64,000 nt of DNA from CBDFHJ01 sp965247635 (GTDB lineage Bacteria > Chloroflexota > Dehalococcoidia > Lucifugimonadales > Australimonadaceae): contig CBDFHJ010000007.1 in the NCBI GenBank assembly GCA_965247635.1, positions 1 to 64,000 on the forward strand. Direction: 5' to 3'. A program made the position numbers and the translations under genes. The notes under the pieces were generated by a model. The model searched no databases, was not told where the DNA came from, and worked only from the letters and a program-made list of their open reading frames with translations. This document shows positions 46,350 through 56,200 of the stretch, piece after piece (position 1 is the first letter of the stretch; every line of letters begins with the position of its first letter).

Positions 46350-46910
46350 ATGAAGAGTCCCCTGCCCATCAGCACGGAGCGCCTGGTGCTGCGCGACTTC
46401 CGCCCGGAAGACGTGGCGGCGGTACACGCGTACGGCTCAGACCCTGAGGTGGTCCGCTACATGCCCTTTGGTCCGAACACGGAGGCGGAGTCCCAGGCCT
46501 TCCTCGCCCGGAAGCTCCAGGACCAGCTCGCCAATCCAAGGACCGGGTTCGGCCTGGCCATCACGCTGGCGGCCAGTGGGGAGCTCATCGGCTCATGCGC
46601 CCTGCGGGTCACGGCACCCGAGCGGCAGGAGGCGGAGATAGGCTACGTGCTGCGCCGCGACGTTTGGGGGCAGGGGTACGCCACCGAGGCGGCGCGGGCG
46701 CTGGTGGCCCTCGGGTTCGCCCACCTGGGGATGCACCGTATCCAGGCGTACTGCAGGGTGGAGAACGCCGCCTCGGCCCGTGTGCTGGAGAAGGCGGGCA
46801 TGCGCCGAGAGGGCTTGTTGCGGGAACACGTCATGATGCACGGGCGTTGGGACGATTCGTACCTCTACGCCGTCGTGGAAGGCGACTGGCGCAGCCTAGC
46901 GGAGGCGTGA
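46350..46910 (+). CDS. GNAT acetyltransferase (RimJ/RimL-like)
   Basis: The 186-residue protein has the Acetyltransf_3 pattern: TERLVLRDFRPEDVAAVHAY at the start, EIGYVLRRDVWGQGYATEAARAL with the acetyl-CoA loop (about 98-120), and HRIQAYCRVENAASARVLEKAGMRREGLLRE. It probably acetylates a ribosomal protein N terminus or a small amine. ATG 46350 lacks a strong ribosome site, and a TTGACC overlaps it. Confidence 0.82.
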   Translation: MKSPLPISTERLVLRDFRPEDVAAVHAYGSDPEVVRYMPFGPNTEAESQAFLARKLQDQLANPRTGFGLAITLAASGELIGSCALRVTAPERQEAEIGYVLRRDVWGQGYATEAARALVALGFAHLGMHRIQAYCRVENAASARVLEKAGMRREGLLREHVMMHGRWDDSYLYAVVEGDWRSLAEA

Positions 46911-47040
46911 GCAAGCGATAGCCGCCTCCTGCGCCTGGGAGTGCGCGCGGCCAAGCGCTCTCCAATACAGGGCCACGGCTTGCGGCGGCCTCCACGCCGC
47001 CCTATCATTGCGGCCACGCCAAGCAGGAAGGGAACCACCT

Positions 47041-47838
47041 ATGGACCTAGGCATCGAAGGGCGAGTAGCCATCGTCGGCGGCTCTAGCAAGGGCATGGGA
47101 AAGGCCGCGGCCCTCGCGTTCGTGCGGGAGGGCGCCAAGGTCACCGTCTGTGCGCGCCACACCGATGACCTGGAAGCGGCCGCCGACGAGCTACGCGCCG
47201 CCGCCCCCAATGACGACTCCGTGCTGCCGGTGGTCGCCGACCTCTCCCGCGCCGAGGACATCGAGCGATTGGTGGCGGAGACCAACAGCCGCTGGGGACG
47301 GGTCGACATCGTCATTAACAACGTAGGCGGCCCGCCGCCGGGGCTGGCATCGGAGCTCAACGACGCCCAGTGGCAGGGCGGTCTGGAGCTGAACTTCTAC
47401 AGCGCCGTGCGTCTCTCCCACCTGGTGGTCCCCCTCATGCGCGAGCGCCGCTGGGGGCGCATCATCAACAACCTCTCGATGTCCATCAGGGAGCCCGAGG
47501 ACAACCTGGCCATCTCCACCATCGCCCGTAGCGCCGTTGCTTCGTACACCAAGATCCTCTCCGGGGAAGTGGCCAAGGACGGCATCACCGTGAACAACGT
47601 GCTGCCCGGCTCCATCGAGACCGGCCGCTTGCAGGTCGTGGCGGAGATGCAGGCGCGTTTCCACGGCCGGGACCCAGCCCACGGCTTAGACGACCGCCGG
47701 GCTGGGATCCCCGCGGGCCGCTTTGGCAGGCCGGAGGAGGTGGCGGACCTCATCTGCTTCCTTGCCTCCGAGCGTGCCGGGTTCATCACCGGCATCAACG
47801 TGCTCATCGACGGCGGTCAGATCAGGGCCATGCCCTAG
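47041..47838 (+). CDS. Short-chain dehydrogenase/reductase with altered active site
   Basis: The 265-residue SDR has VGGSSKGMGKAAALAF for NAD(P) binding, NNVGGPPPG and IIDGG-type C terminus (INVLIDGGQ). Where YxxxK is expected the sequence reads ISTIARSAVASYTKILSGEVAKDG; a Lys is present but the Tyr four residues before it is Val or Ala. Related SDRs with the S-N-x-x-R motif are known. ATG 47041 has GGAAGGG upstream. It is followed after 14 bp by a hydratase gene, probably in the same catabolic operon. Confidence 0.82.
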   Translation: MDLGIEGRVAIVGGSSKGMGKAAALAFVREGAKVTVCARHTDDLEAAADELRAAAPNDDSVLPVVADLSRAEDIERLVAETNSRWGRVDIVINNVGGPPPGLASELNDAQWQGGLELNFYSAVRLSHLVVPLMRERRWGRIINNLSMSIREPEDNLAISTIARSAVASYTKILSGEVAKDGITVNNVLPGSIETGRLQVVAEMQARFHGRDPAHGLDDRRAGIPAGRFGRPEEVADLICFLASERAGFITGINVLIDGGQIRAMP

Positions 47839-47852
47839 GGGGGCATCCTCTC

Positions 47853-48629
47853 GTGTCCACTTTCAACCCTGAGCAGGCCATCGACTCCTTCTGGCGCCAT
47901 CGCCAGCAGGGTGTGCACTACCCGCCCGAGTGGTACGACGCCCTCACTTTGGACCAGGCGTATCTCGTGCAGCTGGGCATGCTCGACCGGCTGCTGGTTG
48001 AGGGAGCCCAGCAGGCGGGATGGAAGGTGGGGCTGACCAGCCAGGCCATCCGCGACCAGTACCGGGTCCACGAGCCGGTCTTCGGCTACGTGCTGAGCAG
48101 CGGTGTGCACGCCGACGGCGTGACGCTCGCCTTTGACCAGCTCATCCGGCCCGCTTTCGAGAACGAGGTCTGCATGACGCTGGGGAGCGGCCTGGCAGGC
48201 CCGGAAGCTGGTGAGGCGCAGGCCCTAGCGGCGGTGGCGAGCCTGCGTCCCGCGCTGGAGATTGTGGAGAACCGCGGCCCCTTCACCGAGCAGCTGGCGG
48301 TGGCCCTGGCCGACGACGTTCAGCAGAAAGGCGTGGTCCTCGGTCCGGAAACGCGTCCCGTGCCGCCGGACCTCGACCTAACGGCCATAGGCGTCGAGGT
48401 CAGCATCAACGGCGTCCGGGCCGCGGAAGGGGTGAGCGCCGCGGTCATGGGCAGCCCGCTCCACTCGCTGATTTGGCTGGCCAACAAGCTGGCCCAGTAC
48501 GGACGGCGGCTCGAGTCTGGACAGCTCGTGATGACGGGGTCACTGACCCAGCAGTTCCCCGCAAGCCAGGGCGACGTGGTCTCGGCCAGCTTCAGCCTCC
48601 TGGGTAGCGTCACCGCCTCCTTCCCCTAG
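47853..48629 (+). CDS. 2-keto-4-pentenoate hydratase / 4-oxalocrotonate decarboxylase family (MhpD-like)
   Basis: The 258-residue protein is a fumarylacetoacetate-hydrolase-fold enzyme: AGWKVGLTSQAIRDQYRVHEPVFGYVL, the metal-binding FENEVCMTLG (Glu) and ALEIVENRG (Glu), then MTGSLTQQFPASQGD. Members hydrate 2-hydroxypentadienoate or decarboxylate oxalocrotonate in aromatic meta-cleavage. GTG start 47853 follows GGGGGG. Pairing with the SDR gene suggests a small catabolic unit; no ring-cleavage gene is nearby. Confidence 0.83.
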   Translation: MSTFNPEQAIDSFWRHRQQGVHYPPEWYDALTLDQAYLVQLGMLDRLLVEGAQQAGWKVGLTSQAIRDQYRVHEPVFGYVLSSGVHADGVTLAFDQLIRPAFENEVCMTLGSGLAGPEAGEAQALAAVASLRPALEIVENRGPFTEQLAVALADDVQQKGVVLGPETRPVPPDLDLTAIGVEVSINGVRAAEGVSAAVMGSPLHSLIWLANKLAQYGRRLESGQLVMTGSLTQQFPASQGDVVSASFSLLGSVTASFP

Positions 48630-48668
48630 CCCTGTGCCGAAAAACTCAGTGTCGTACTTCGACTCGCC

Positions 48669-48753
48669 TGTCATTCCGAGCGGAGCGAGGAATCTGGCTT
48701 TCCTTTCATAGAACGAGATTCCTCGTTCCGCCTACGGCGGACTCGGAATGACA
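48669..48753. repeat. MITE-like repeat, family A
   Basis: Ends TGTCATTCCGAG and CTCGGAATGACA, an almost perfect match. The insertion sequence that follows has its target duplication starting at the last base of this repeat. Confidence 0.8.
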
Positions 48754-48856
48754 AAGTAAGACTGTTAGCAACCAGCAAAAGTGGGACACATTGGGAGCCG
48801 AGAGATCAGGGGCTGGATGGAGGTCTGGCGAGCTCCCTGAGGGCCCTGTTGTAGCG

Positions 48857-49792
48857 TCATCGCCGTTCGGTGGTTTGAGCCTTCACCTCCTTCCTGCGTT
48901 GTAGGATCTCTTGCCGTCTTCCCTTGAGCACGTCTGATGGTGTCACGTTGCCCAGAGCCTTGTGATAGCGCCGGTAGTTGTAGTAGCTGACGAAGGCCGC
49001 GATAGCAGCCTCAAGGTCGGCGGGCAACTCATAAGGCACCTGGTTGACGTCCCGTTTGATGGTCTGGTGGTAGCGCTCCAGCTTCCCGTTGGTCTGAGGG
49101 TGGAAAGGAGTTGCTAGGATGTGCTTGATGCCAACCATCCCCAGGTAGTCCCTGAATGCTCTTGAGACATAGCCTGGACCGTTGTCACTCAGCAGCCTGG
49201 TGCGGTCTGTGACTGGAACTTGGTCCATGCTGGTCGTGTCCACAGCATCCTGGACCACCTCGATGAAGGAGTCGGCCGTCATATCTTGCTGAAGCCTGTG
49301 AGCCAGGATGAAGCGGGAGTAGTCGTCCATAACGGTGACCAGGTAGTAGTAGCCCCACCCAACCACCCTGAAGTATGAGGCATCGGTGGCCCACATCTGG
49401 TGAGGTCCTGTGGTCTTGCGGTGGTACTCCTTCCCCGCGGCCAACCGCATCTCAGGCCTCTTCACTAGGCCCTCCCTGCCCAGGATACGGTAGACGCTGG
49501 ACTCTGAGACTGAGAAGCCCTGGTTGTCGGTGATCCCCGCGGCCAGCTGACGGCAGCTCAGCTCTGGCATCTCCCTGGCTGATAACAGGACTGAGCGTTC
49601 TTCCTGAATAGTAAGACGGTTCCATGGTGGCTGATCGCCTCCTGGTCGGTCCTCAAGTCCTTGTTGGTCTTGGCGTCTGAGCCACCGGTAGTAGGTGCTC
49701 TTAGGGATGCCCAGCTCTCTGAGGACCTTTCGCTTGGGGAGGGGAGACGAGGATACTTTGGTAACTACCTCTGCCTTCTCCGGGGCGCTCAT
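48857..49792 (-). CDS. Transposase OrfB (rve integrase domain)
   Basis: The 311-residue protein has an N-terminal helix-turn-helix (VLRELGIPKSTYYRWLRR) and an rve integrase core with DDE residues in WATDASYFRV, LLSDNGPGYVS and NGKLERYHQT. The start overlaps the OrfA stop (ATGA), so it may be made by coupling rather than by -1 frameshift. Confidence 0.92.
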   Translation of the reverse strand: MSAPEKAEVVTKVSSSPLPKRKVLRELGIPKSTYYRWLRRQDQQGLEDRPGGDQPPWNRLTIQEERSVLLSAREMPELSCRQLAAGITDNQGFSVSESSVYRILGREGLVKRPEMRLAAGKEYHRKTTGPHQMWATDASYFRVVGWGYYYLVTVMDDYSRFILAHRLQQDMTADSFIEVVQDAVDTTSMDQVPVTDRTRLLSDNGPGYVSRAFRDYLGMVGIKHILATPFHPQTNGKLERYHQTIKRDVNQVPYELPADLEAAIAAFVSYYNYRRYHKALGNVTPSDVLKGRRQEILQRRKEVKAQTTERR

Positions 49793-50196
49793 CCGCTGGT
49801 ACCGGTGGCGTCCTGGGGCATGGGGATGGCCGTTTCTTTGAGACGGTACGCCTCCAGCGACAGATCGGCCACTAGCTCCTTGAGTTCCCCGTTCTCTCGC
49901 TTGAGTTGCCCTACCTCATGCTGAGTGGCGTCCCGAACCGAGTCACGGGTCAACCTCTCCTTGCCCGCCTCCATGAACTCTTTGGTCCACGAGTAGTAGG
50001 AGTGGGGCTTGATCCCCTCCCGCCGGCACAGGTCGTTGACTGTGACCTCGCGGCGGAAGCCCTCCAGAACAATTCGGATCTTCTCTTCGGGGGTGTACTT
50101 ACGTCGGGCAGCCGCCTTCACTGTGCGGACGAAAGACCTGGTCTGCTCGCTTCGTTCCTCGGCGGCCTCTGCTTTGCTTACTTCTAGTTGGGACAC
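49789..50196 (-). CDS. Transposase OrfA (helix-turn-helix)
   Basis: The 135-residue protein has an IS3-type HTH (RRKYTPEEKIRIVLEGFRRE, CRREGIKPHSYYSWTKEFME) followed by a leucine-zipper-like coiled coil (EVGQLKRENGELKELVADLS). It likely binds the element ends with OrfB. The ATG has an AGGAGC-type site upstream. Confidence 0.9.
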   Translation of the reverse strand: MSQLEVSKAEAAEERSEQTRSFVRTVKAAARRKYTPEEKIRIVLEGFRREVTVNDLCRREGIKPHSYYSWTKEFMEAGKERLTRDSVRDATQHEVGQLKRENGELKELVADLSLEAYRLKETAIPMPQDATGTSG

Positions 50197-50488
50197 ATCT
50201 GCTCCTTTCTGTGGGTAGCTCTACCCTCATTTCAGGAGCTCACACCACCCTCCGACTCTCGGGTTTTCCTACCCTTATATGTGTCCCATTATCGCTGACG
50301 GTCTACAAAAGTAAGACCTCGATAGACAACGAACCGAATCTATGTGGCCATGTTGGTTGACCCACGCGCCCTCCCCGGACTGCGTCCGGCGACGTGCCCC
50401 CCACCGTCTGTTCGTCTGCCCGCACTGCCCGAGAGCGCGTCTCGGCGAGGGCTTGACTACGCTTGCTACATATCAACCATCGGGACCA

Positions 50489-50528
50489 GCAAGTGGGTCC
50501 AGGGCTGCGCCCTGGTGCTAGAATGGCG
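50489..50528 (+). repeat. Family D repeat with extended -10 (TGCTAGAAT), upstream of the M24 gene
   Basis: Identical to 44740-44779, inverted. The flanking 50431-50488 (GGCGAGGGCTTGACTAC) also matches beyond 44780, with scattered differences. TAGAAT at 50519-50524 lies 28 bases before the peptidase ATG, with AGGAG between. Confidence 0.75.
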
Positions 50529-50552
50529 CCGTCTTCCCTCAGGAGTCCGGCC

Positions 50553-51743
50553 ATGGCAACCGTCGTCGAGCAAGCGCAGGAGTATATGGCGGCCCGCCCC
50601 GTGGACGCGTGGCTCGTCTACGAGTACCAGGGCATGAACCCCACCTTCGAGGCGCTGACAGCCGAAGCGCTGACGAAGCCGGCCCACAACGTAACGCGGC
50701 CGGTGTTCGCCTTCGTCCCGCCATCGGGCCCGCCGATGCTGCTAGCCCACGCGGTGGACGTGGGCCGGTTCCTGCTGCACAGAGGGTCCGGGTGGGAGGT
50801 ACGCCGGTATACCGGCCATCGCGAGCTACACCAGCAACTCACGGCGCTCCTGGGGCCGCTGAAGCGAGTGGCCATGGAGTACGCCCCCGGCGCCACGCTG
50901 CCGAGAGCATCTCGCGTGGACGCGGGGACCGTGGAGTTGGTGCGCTCCACGGGGCCGGAGGTGGTGTCGTCCGCCGACCTGGTCCAGTACGCCACCCAGC
51001 GCTGGAGCCCGGATGGCCTGGCGTCGCACCTTCGGGCGGCCGATGCCCTGGGTCGCATCGTGCTGGACGCGTTCGAGGAGATAGGCCGGCGGCTCGCTTC
51101 CGGCGTCACCGAGTACGATATCGCCGAGTTCATTCGCGGCCGCTTCACCGCCGAGGGGCTGTGGACCGACGAAGGGCCCGTGGTGGCAGCCAACGAGCAC
51201 GCGTCGGACCCCCACTTCGAGCCGACTCCGGAGCTGGCCCGGCGGTTTCAAGCGGGCGATTGGGTGCTGATTGACCTGTGGGCCCGCGAGCCGGGGCCCC
51301 AGGGTATCTTCGCCGACATAACGTGGACGGCCTACGTGGGCCATACCGTACCCGCCAAGCACCAGGAGGTGTTCCAGGTCGTGACAGGCGCCCGCGACGC
51401 GGCCACGGAGTTCGCCGTCCAGTTGCTGGCCGCCGGAGGGGAAGTGCAGGGATGGGAGGTGGACCAGGCTGCCAGGGAGTACATCTCCCAGCGGGGCTAC
51501 GGCGACTACTTCACCCATCGCCTGGGCCATAGCCTGGGCCGGACCGTTCATGCCGGCGGCGTGAACATGGACGGCCTGGAGACCCACGACACGCGCACCC
51601 TCATCCCCGGCCTGGGGTTCACCATCGAGCCGGGGGTCTACCTCCCTGAGTTCGGCGTCCGCTCGGAGATCGATCTACACGTCGGCCTACAGGGCCTGGA
51701 GGTCACTACACCTGTCCAGCACGAGGTGGCCCTGATAGAATAG
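50553..51743 (+). CDS. M24 family metallopeptidase (Xaa-Pro aminopeptidase type)
   Basis: The 396-residue protein has a creatinase-like N-terminal domain (about 1-165) and a pita-bread domain. Metal ligands are Asp in WVLIDLWAREPG, Asp in FADITWTAYVG, His in HRLGHSLGRTVHAGG, Glu in FTIEPGVYLPEFG and Glu in RSEIDL. It cleaves Xaa-Pro peptides or a related bond. ATG 50553 has AGGAG eight bases upstream. It is the first gene after the insertion sequence, with a family D repeat as its likely promoter region. Confidence 0.86.
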   Translation: MATVVEQAQEYMAARPVDAWLVYEYQGMNPTFEALTAEALTKPAHNVTRPVFAFVPPSGPPMLLAHAVDVGRFLLHRGSGWEVRRYTGHRELHQQLTALLGPLKRVAMEYAPGATLPRASRVDAGTVELVRSTGPEVVSSADLVQYATQRWSPDGLASHLRAADALGRIVLDAFEEIGRRLASGVTEYDIAEFIRGRFTAEGLWTDEGPVVAANEHASDPHFEPTPELARRFQAGDWVLIDLWAREPGPQGIFADITWTAYVGHTVPAKHQEVFQVVTGARDAATEFAVQLLAAGGEVQGWEVDQAAREYISQRGYGDYFTHRLGHSLGRTVHAGGVNMDGLETHDTRTLIPGLGFTIEPGVYLPEFGVRSEIDLHVGLQGLEVTTPVQHEVALIE

Positions 51744-51873
51744 ATAGCTCTCACCCTCATCAGTCCACGGTGCCGTTGCGGGGCCAGACCCGCGGGGCTC
51801 GTGGTAGCTAACGTGGCTTCGGGGCGGGTAGCCGCCCTCGTCCGCCGAGCAAGAGCCCGCTCAGAAAGCGTGT

Positions 51874-53184
51874 ATGGAGCCCCAGCCTCCTGTGCTCCGG
51901 CCAGGCGCTTCCCGTGCCGTACTCGCCCGAGGCCCGTTCCGGGCCTTCGGGAACCCGCAGTTCAGGCTGCTTTGGGCGGGTTCCCTTTTCTCCGTAGCCT
52001 CCTTCTTCATGGTGCTTATCGCCCGCGGATGGCTCGTCCTGGACCTCACGGACTCGCCCTTCCTGGTCACCGCCGTCAGCGCGGTGCCCATGCTCCCCAT
52101 GGCCCTCCTCTCTCCGTTGGGAGGCGTGCTCGCCGACCGTGTAAGCCGGCGGTTCGTCCTTATCCTTGGCGACTCCATCAGCTTAGTGGTGCTGGTCGCC
52201 ATGGCGGTACTCATCCTCGCCGATGTCATTCAGGTATGGCACATATTCCTGCTGTCGCTTGTCCACGGCCTGACGTTTTCTCTAGCGATGCCCGCCCGCA
52301 TGGCGGCGGTAGCGGACGTCGTAGGGGAGCGAAACTTGGCCAGCGGTGTAGCCCTGTCCACGACGATCTTCAGCGCTTCTCAGCTGGCAGGCCCGGCCCC
52401 CGCCGGCTACCTCATCGACCTTGTTGGCGCGGGGTGGACCTTCATGGTGGCCGCGCTAATGATGGTGCCTGCTTTAGGAATGTTCTACCTCCTGCGCCTG
52501 CCAGCAAGCGAGCCATGGGAAGATGAGTACAGCCCCAAGTCGGTGTTCGCGAGCATAAGAGAAGGGGTAGCCTACGTAAGAGGCCAGCCGCTGATAGTAG
52601 GGCTATTGCTGCTGGGCGTGGTATTCGGCGTCTTCGGTATGCCGTACCAGGCCCTCTTGCCCGTGTTCGCACGGGATATCTTGCGCAGCGGGGCTACAGG
52701 CCTGGGCCTCCTGGGCCTGGCGATAGGCGTCGGGGCCATTAGCGGCTCCATCGCCGTGGCCTCCTTCAGCGACCCACGGCAGATCCGATTCCTGCTGATC
52801 GGGGGCGGAACGGCGTTCGGGCTGCTGATCGTTCTGTTCGCCCTTTCCAGCGTATTCTGGCTCTCCTTCGGCCTCACTTTGGTGTTGGGGTTCACGATGC
52901 AGGTCTCCTTGACCAGCAACATGGCCTTGGTCCAACTCGCGGTGCCCAGTTACATTCGCGGGCGGGTGCTAAGCCTTCGAATGGCCGCCATGGGGATAGG
53001 GCCTGTGGGCATGCTTCTGCTCGGGGTTGGAGCGGAGCAGTTCGGCGCGCCTTCAGCCCTGGCGGTCATGGGAGCGATCAGCTCGGTCCTCGCCGTGGTG
53101 GTGGTCCTGGCCTTCCCCGCGCTGCGCCACGCTCAGGTCAGGCCTGAGCGCGAGCGCACCATCCTCAAGCCAGCCGACGGATAA
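51874..53184 (+). CDS. MFS transporter (MFS_3/EntS-like)
   Basis: The 436-residue protein has about 12 membrane segments. FGNPQFRLLWAGSLFSVASFF at the start and LGGVLADRVSRRFVLILGD after helix 2 are typical of the enterobactin-exporter-like MFS_3 group, which exports siderophores, drugs or other small molecules. ATG 51874 has an AGAAAG-type weak site. No regulator lies beside it, so the substrate is unknown. Confidence 0.8.
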   Translation: MEPQPPVLRPGASRAVLARGPFRAFGNPQFRLLWAGSLFSVASFFMVLIARGWLVLDLTDSPFLVTAVSAVPMLPMALLSPLGGVLADRVSRRFVLILGDSISLVVLVAMAVLILADVIQVWHIFLLSLVHGLTFSLAMPARMAAVADVVGERNLASGVALSTTIFSASQLAGPAPAGYLIDLVGAGWTFMVAALMMVPALGMFYLLRLPASEPWEDEYSPKSVFASIREGVAYVRGQPLIVGLLLLGVVFGVFGMPYQALLPVFARDILRSGATGLGLLGLAIGVGAISGSIAVASFSDPRQIRFLLIGGGTAFGLLIVLFALSSVFWLSFGLTLVLGFTMQVSLTSNMALVQLAVPSYIRGRVLSLRMAAMGIGPVGMLLLGVGAEQFGAPSALAVMGAISSVLAVVVVLAFPALRHAQVRPERERTILKPADG

Positions 53185-53212
53185 ATGGCGTCGCGGGCCA
53201 CCGCGCGCCTCG

Positions 53213-56200
53213 CTATCCGGGCCTCGCGTCCCGCATCACGCGGTAGATAGTCACTTCTTCACTCTGGAAGAAGACCTCGAGCCCCGCCATCCCTTCGAAC
53301 TTCCGCAGCCCAGACGCGGGGTAGTAGAGCTGCTCAACCGAGCCGACGTAGATGTACTCAACCTCGTACTTGTCCAGGAGTCGCGCCGTTTCCACGCGGT
53401 CCTGAGTGGTGTACATGGCCTCGACGTCGCGTATGCGTCGGAGGATGCGCGATCTGTCGAAGTTCCGTTGCTGCGTCTGATGCCACTCCCAGCCCACCAC
53501 TACCGGCAGGCCGGTGTACGTGGCCACCCTGGGCGTCCAGAGGTACCGGTCGGTCACTGCTTCGAGCACCACTGGAGAGCCGCTGATGTGCTGCCGCATG
53601 TACTCGAGCGCCTCCGCGCCGGCCGCCAGCGCGTATCGCGCATTGGGCTCTCTGCCTGTGCGGGACGGGCCTGGGTCGGTAAAAACCGCGGTCTGCTGGT
53701 ACGCGGCGCCATCCAGCGTGAGGGGCAACGGCTGGAACCGGTCGGCCAGCCTGGCCCGCGTCCCCAGTACGGGGAACACGGCGCTGCTCAAGATGAGCAG
53801 CCCCAACAGGACCAGCCATCCACGGACGAGCGGGTGCTTGGGCCGGCGCCAGCGGATGGCGCCAGAGGCCCAGAGGAGCCAGAGCGCCACCGCCGACGCT
53901 ATGCCCAGAAGCACCCACGCGACGAGATAGAGCTTGAACACCGTGTTCAGCCGATCGATGTCGGGTTCCACGGTGACCACGTCAACCCCAACACCAATCC
54001 CCAACGCCACACCCACCATGGCCAGTAAGAAGAGCTGGCCTGGCGCCTCCGCCCGATGCGGGTGGACCATCCACCAGACGACCAGGCCCGCCCCAATCGC
54101 TAGGAAGAACAACAATGGTCCCACGGTCTCCCAGCCGGTGAGCGCCATGGCAGCCGCCCCCAGGGCCGCCAGCACCACTATGATGCCTCGGCCGGTCAGC
54201 GGCAGCCGCGAAGTCGGACGAAGAAGCTCCACGGATGCCGCCCCGGGGCCTGGAGACATGCGCCCCCTCCACCAGGGGCCCATCCGGCGATAGCCCTCCA
54301 CGACCAGCCAGGAGCCCACCACAAAGAACATCGCGCCGTGGACTCGCAGGTACTGCCAGAAGGCGGTGCGCCACTCGCTGAGCCGTACGCCGCCAAAGGG
54401 AGATTCAAAGTTGATGTGGAAGGGTAGAAAGAGCGCGTAGCTCGTGCTCCCTAGCAGGGCCGCCCATGCCAGCCACTGGACCAGTTGACTCCGTCTCAGG
54501 GTCCTGGCCCTGGTTACGAGCAGTACGGCGCCTACGGCCAGGCCGATGGCGGCGATGGCCGGCACGGCCCAGGCGTTAATGGGGAACAGCGCGCCCAAGG
54601 CCAGCGCCAGAAGCAGCACCGCGGGCGCCCGGGCGGCCCAGCGGACACTCCGCGCGCCAGAGAGGGCCAGGTTCAAGGCCAGGCCCAACGCCAGGATGAT
54701 GAATGGAATCGCGATAAGGTGGGCGTGCAGGTCTGCGAACAGGAAGCTCCAGAAGGGGAACTCCGTGACCTCCAAGCCGGAGGACGGGCCTAAGAGGTCT
54801 CTACTTGCCCAGTAGGCGTTCGTGCCGAAGGTGGGAAATCCATCGCCTGCGACCCAGCTCCAGGCGCCCTGGAGGAGCTGGCCGGCGAATTCAAGATTGC
54901 CCAGCACCGTCACCATGAGCACCGCCCCAAGACCCGCGGCCACCGTGCTCCGGGCCGACAACCGGGGGTAGCGCGCGCGGCGGAGCGCTTCAGCCAGGTT
55001 GTAGCCCACCGCGTACGCGCCCGTGACCGTGAGGGCGAACATCAGCGGCACGGCCAGGTTGAACGCCACCGTGGGCACGATGCTCGTGGTCTTGATCAGC
55101 GTGGCCACGATGAACAGGCCGAAGTAGTAGTAGTTGAGGTAGCCGCCTGCGTACCACGGGTCGAAGGGCGGCATGGTGGTGGATTTCACTATTGCGGTGA
55201 GGTAGCTCAGCTCCATGAACTTCTCACCGCCACGCCACGGGTGCCCCAGGTCCGGGTTGGCGGCGCGGATGGCCAGAAAGGCGAAGAACGCCACCAAGAA
55301 CAGCACCTCGGTCCACGCCAGGTACCGCCAGTGGCGTTTGGCCATGGAGAGCATGGTCTCCCGCCGGCGGTAGAGGAGTACGCCCGAGACGAGCGCCAGC
55401 ACGAGGAGCGAGCCCAGGACGCTGGTGCGGCTGAAGCTCCACCAGCCGGCGCTGGCGCCCATCCAGGTCAGCCACGCCACCAGGAGCAGTCCCAGCGGCC
55501 TGGCCAGCACGACGCCTCGGTCGGGCAGCCAACGAAAGACCGTGACGGCCAGCGGCAGCGTCGCCAGGGCAATGGCCTCGACCAGAATCAGCCACAGCAG
55601 CCACGGCGCTCGGCCCGCGAGCCCACCCTCGCTGAACAGCTCGGTCCACGTCCCGCCTGCCCGTTGCACCGCCCACGCCTCCTCTGAGAGCAATAGCCCT
55701 TCGGGTGCCTTATCGGACCGGTAAGAGACGATCCGGTCCAATACGTCGGACTCGGAGAGGCGTCCCTGGTTGCGGAACACCAGGACCAGCGGATGGTCGT
55801 AGTTGGTCACGTTCTCGTCGGCGTAGCCCAGCCGCAGCGTGAGGCCTCCGCCGTCGACGCCCGGCAGCTCCGCTGGCTTCGCCACCCCCGCGCGGGTAAA
55901 TGGGTCGTGAGCGAAAGTAACGCCCAGCAGCGAGGGATGGCTGGCGAAGGCACGCTCCAGCTCGTATCCGAGTCCCCCGTCGAACAGCAGCTGGTAGTAG
56001 CTGCTGCTGAGGGGGTACCGCTTCGGCAGCCGGGCGATGCTGCCGAAGGGCCGGTTGCTGTACACCATCAGGTAATCGGCCTCGGCCAGGTCCGCCGACA
56101 ACGACTCGAACTTCTCAAACCTGTCGCCCTCGTACATGGGAAGCTGGTGGACGCGGTAGCGCCCCAGGTCTGGAAAGCCTTCGTCCCAGTGGTTGTCGGT

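Larger units (their letters stand above)
48763..50307 (-). mobile_element. Complete IS3/IS481-like insertion sequence (1545 bp)
   Basis: The inverted repeats are about 29 bp (left TGTTAGCAACCAGCAAAAGT, right TGTAGACCGTCAGCGATAAT reversed), both ending in TGGGACACAT. An exact 10-bp duplication AAAGTAAGAC lies at 48753-48762 and 50308-50317. Two overlapping transposase genes fill it. TGT ends and a long duplication resemble IS481, while the two-gene layout resembles IS3, so the exact subgroup is open. Confidence 0.88.
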
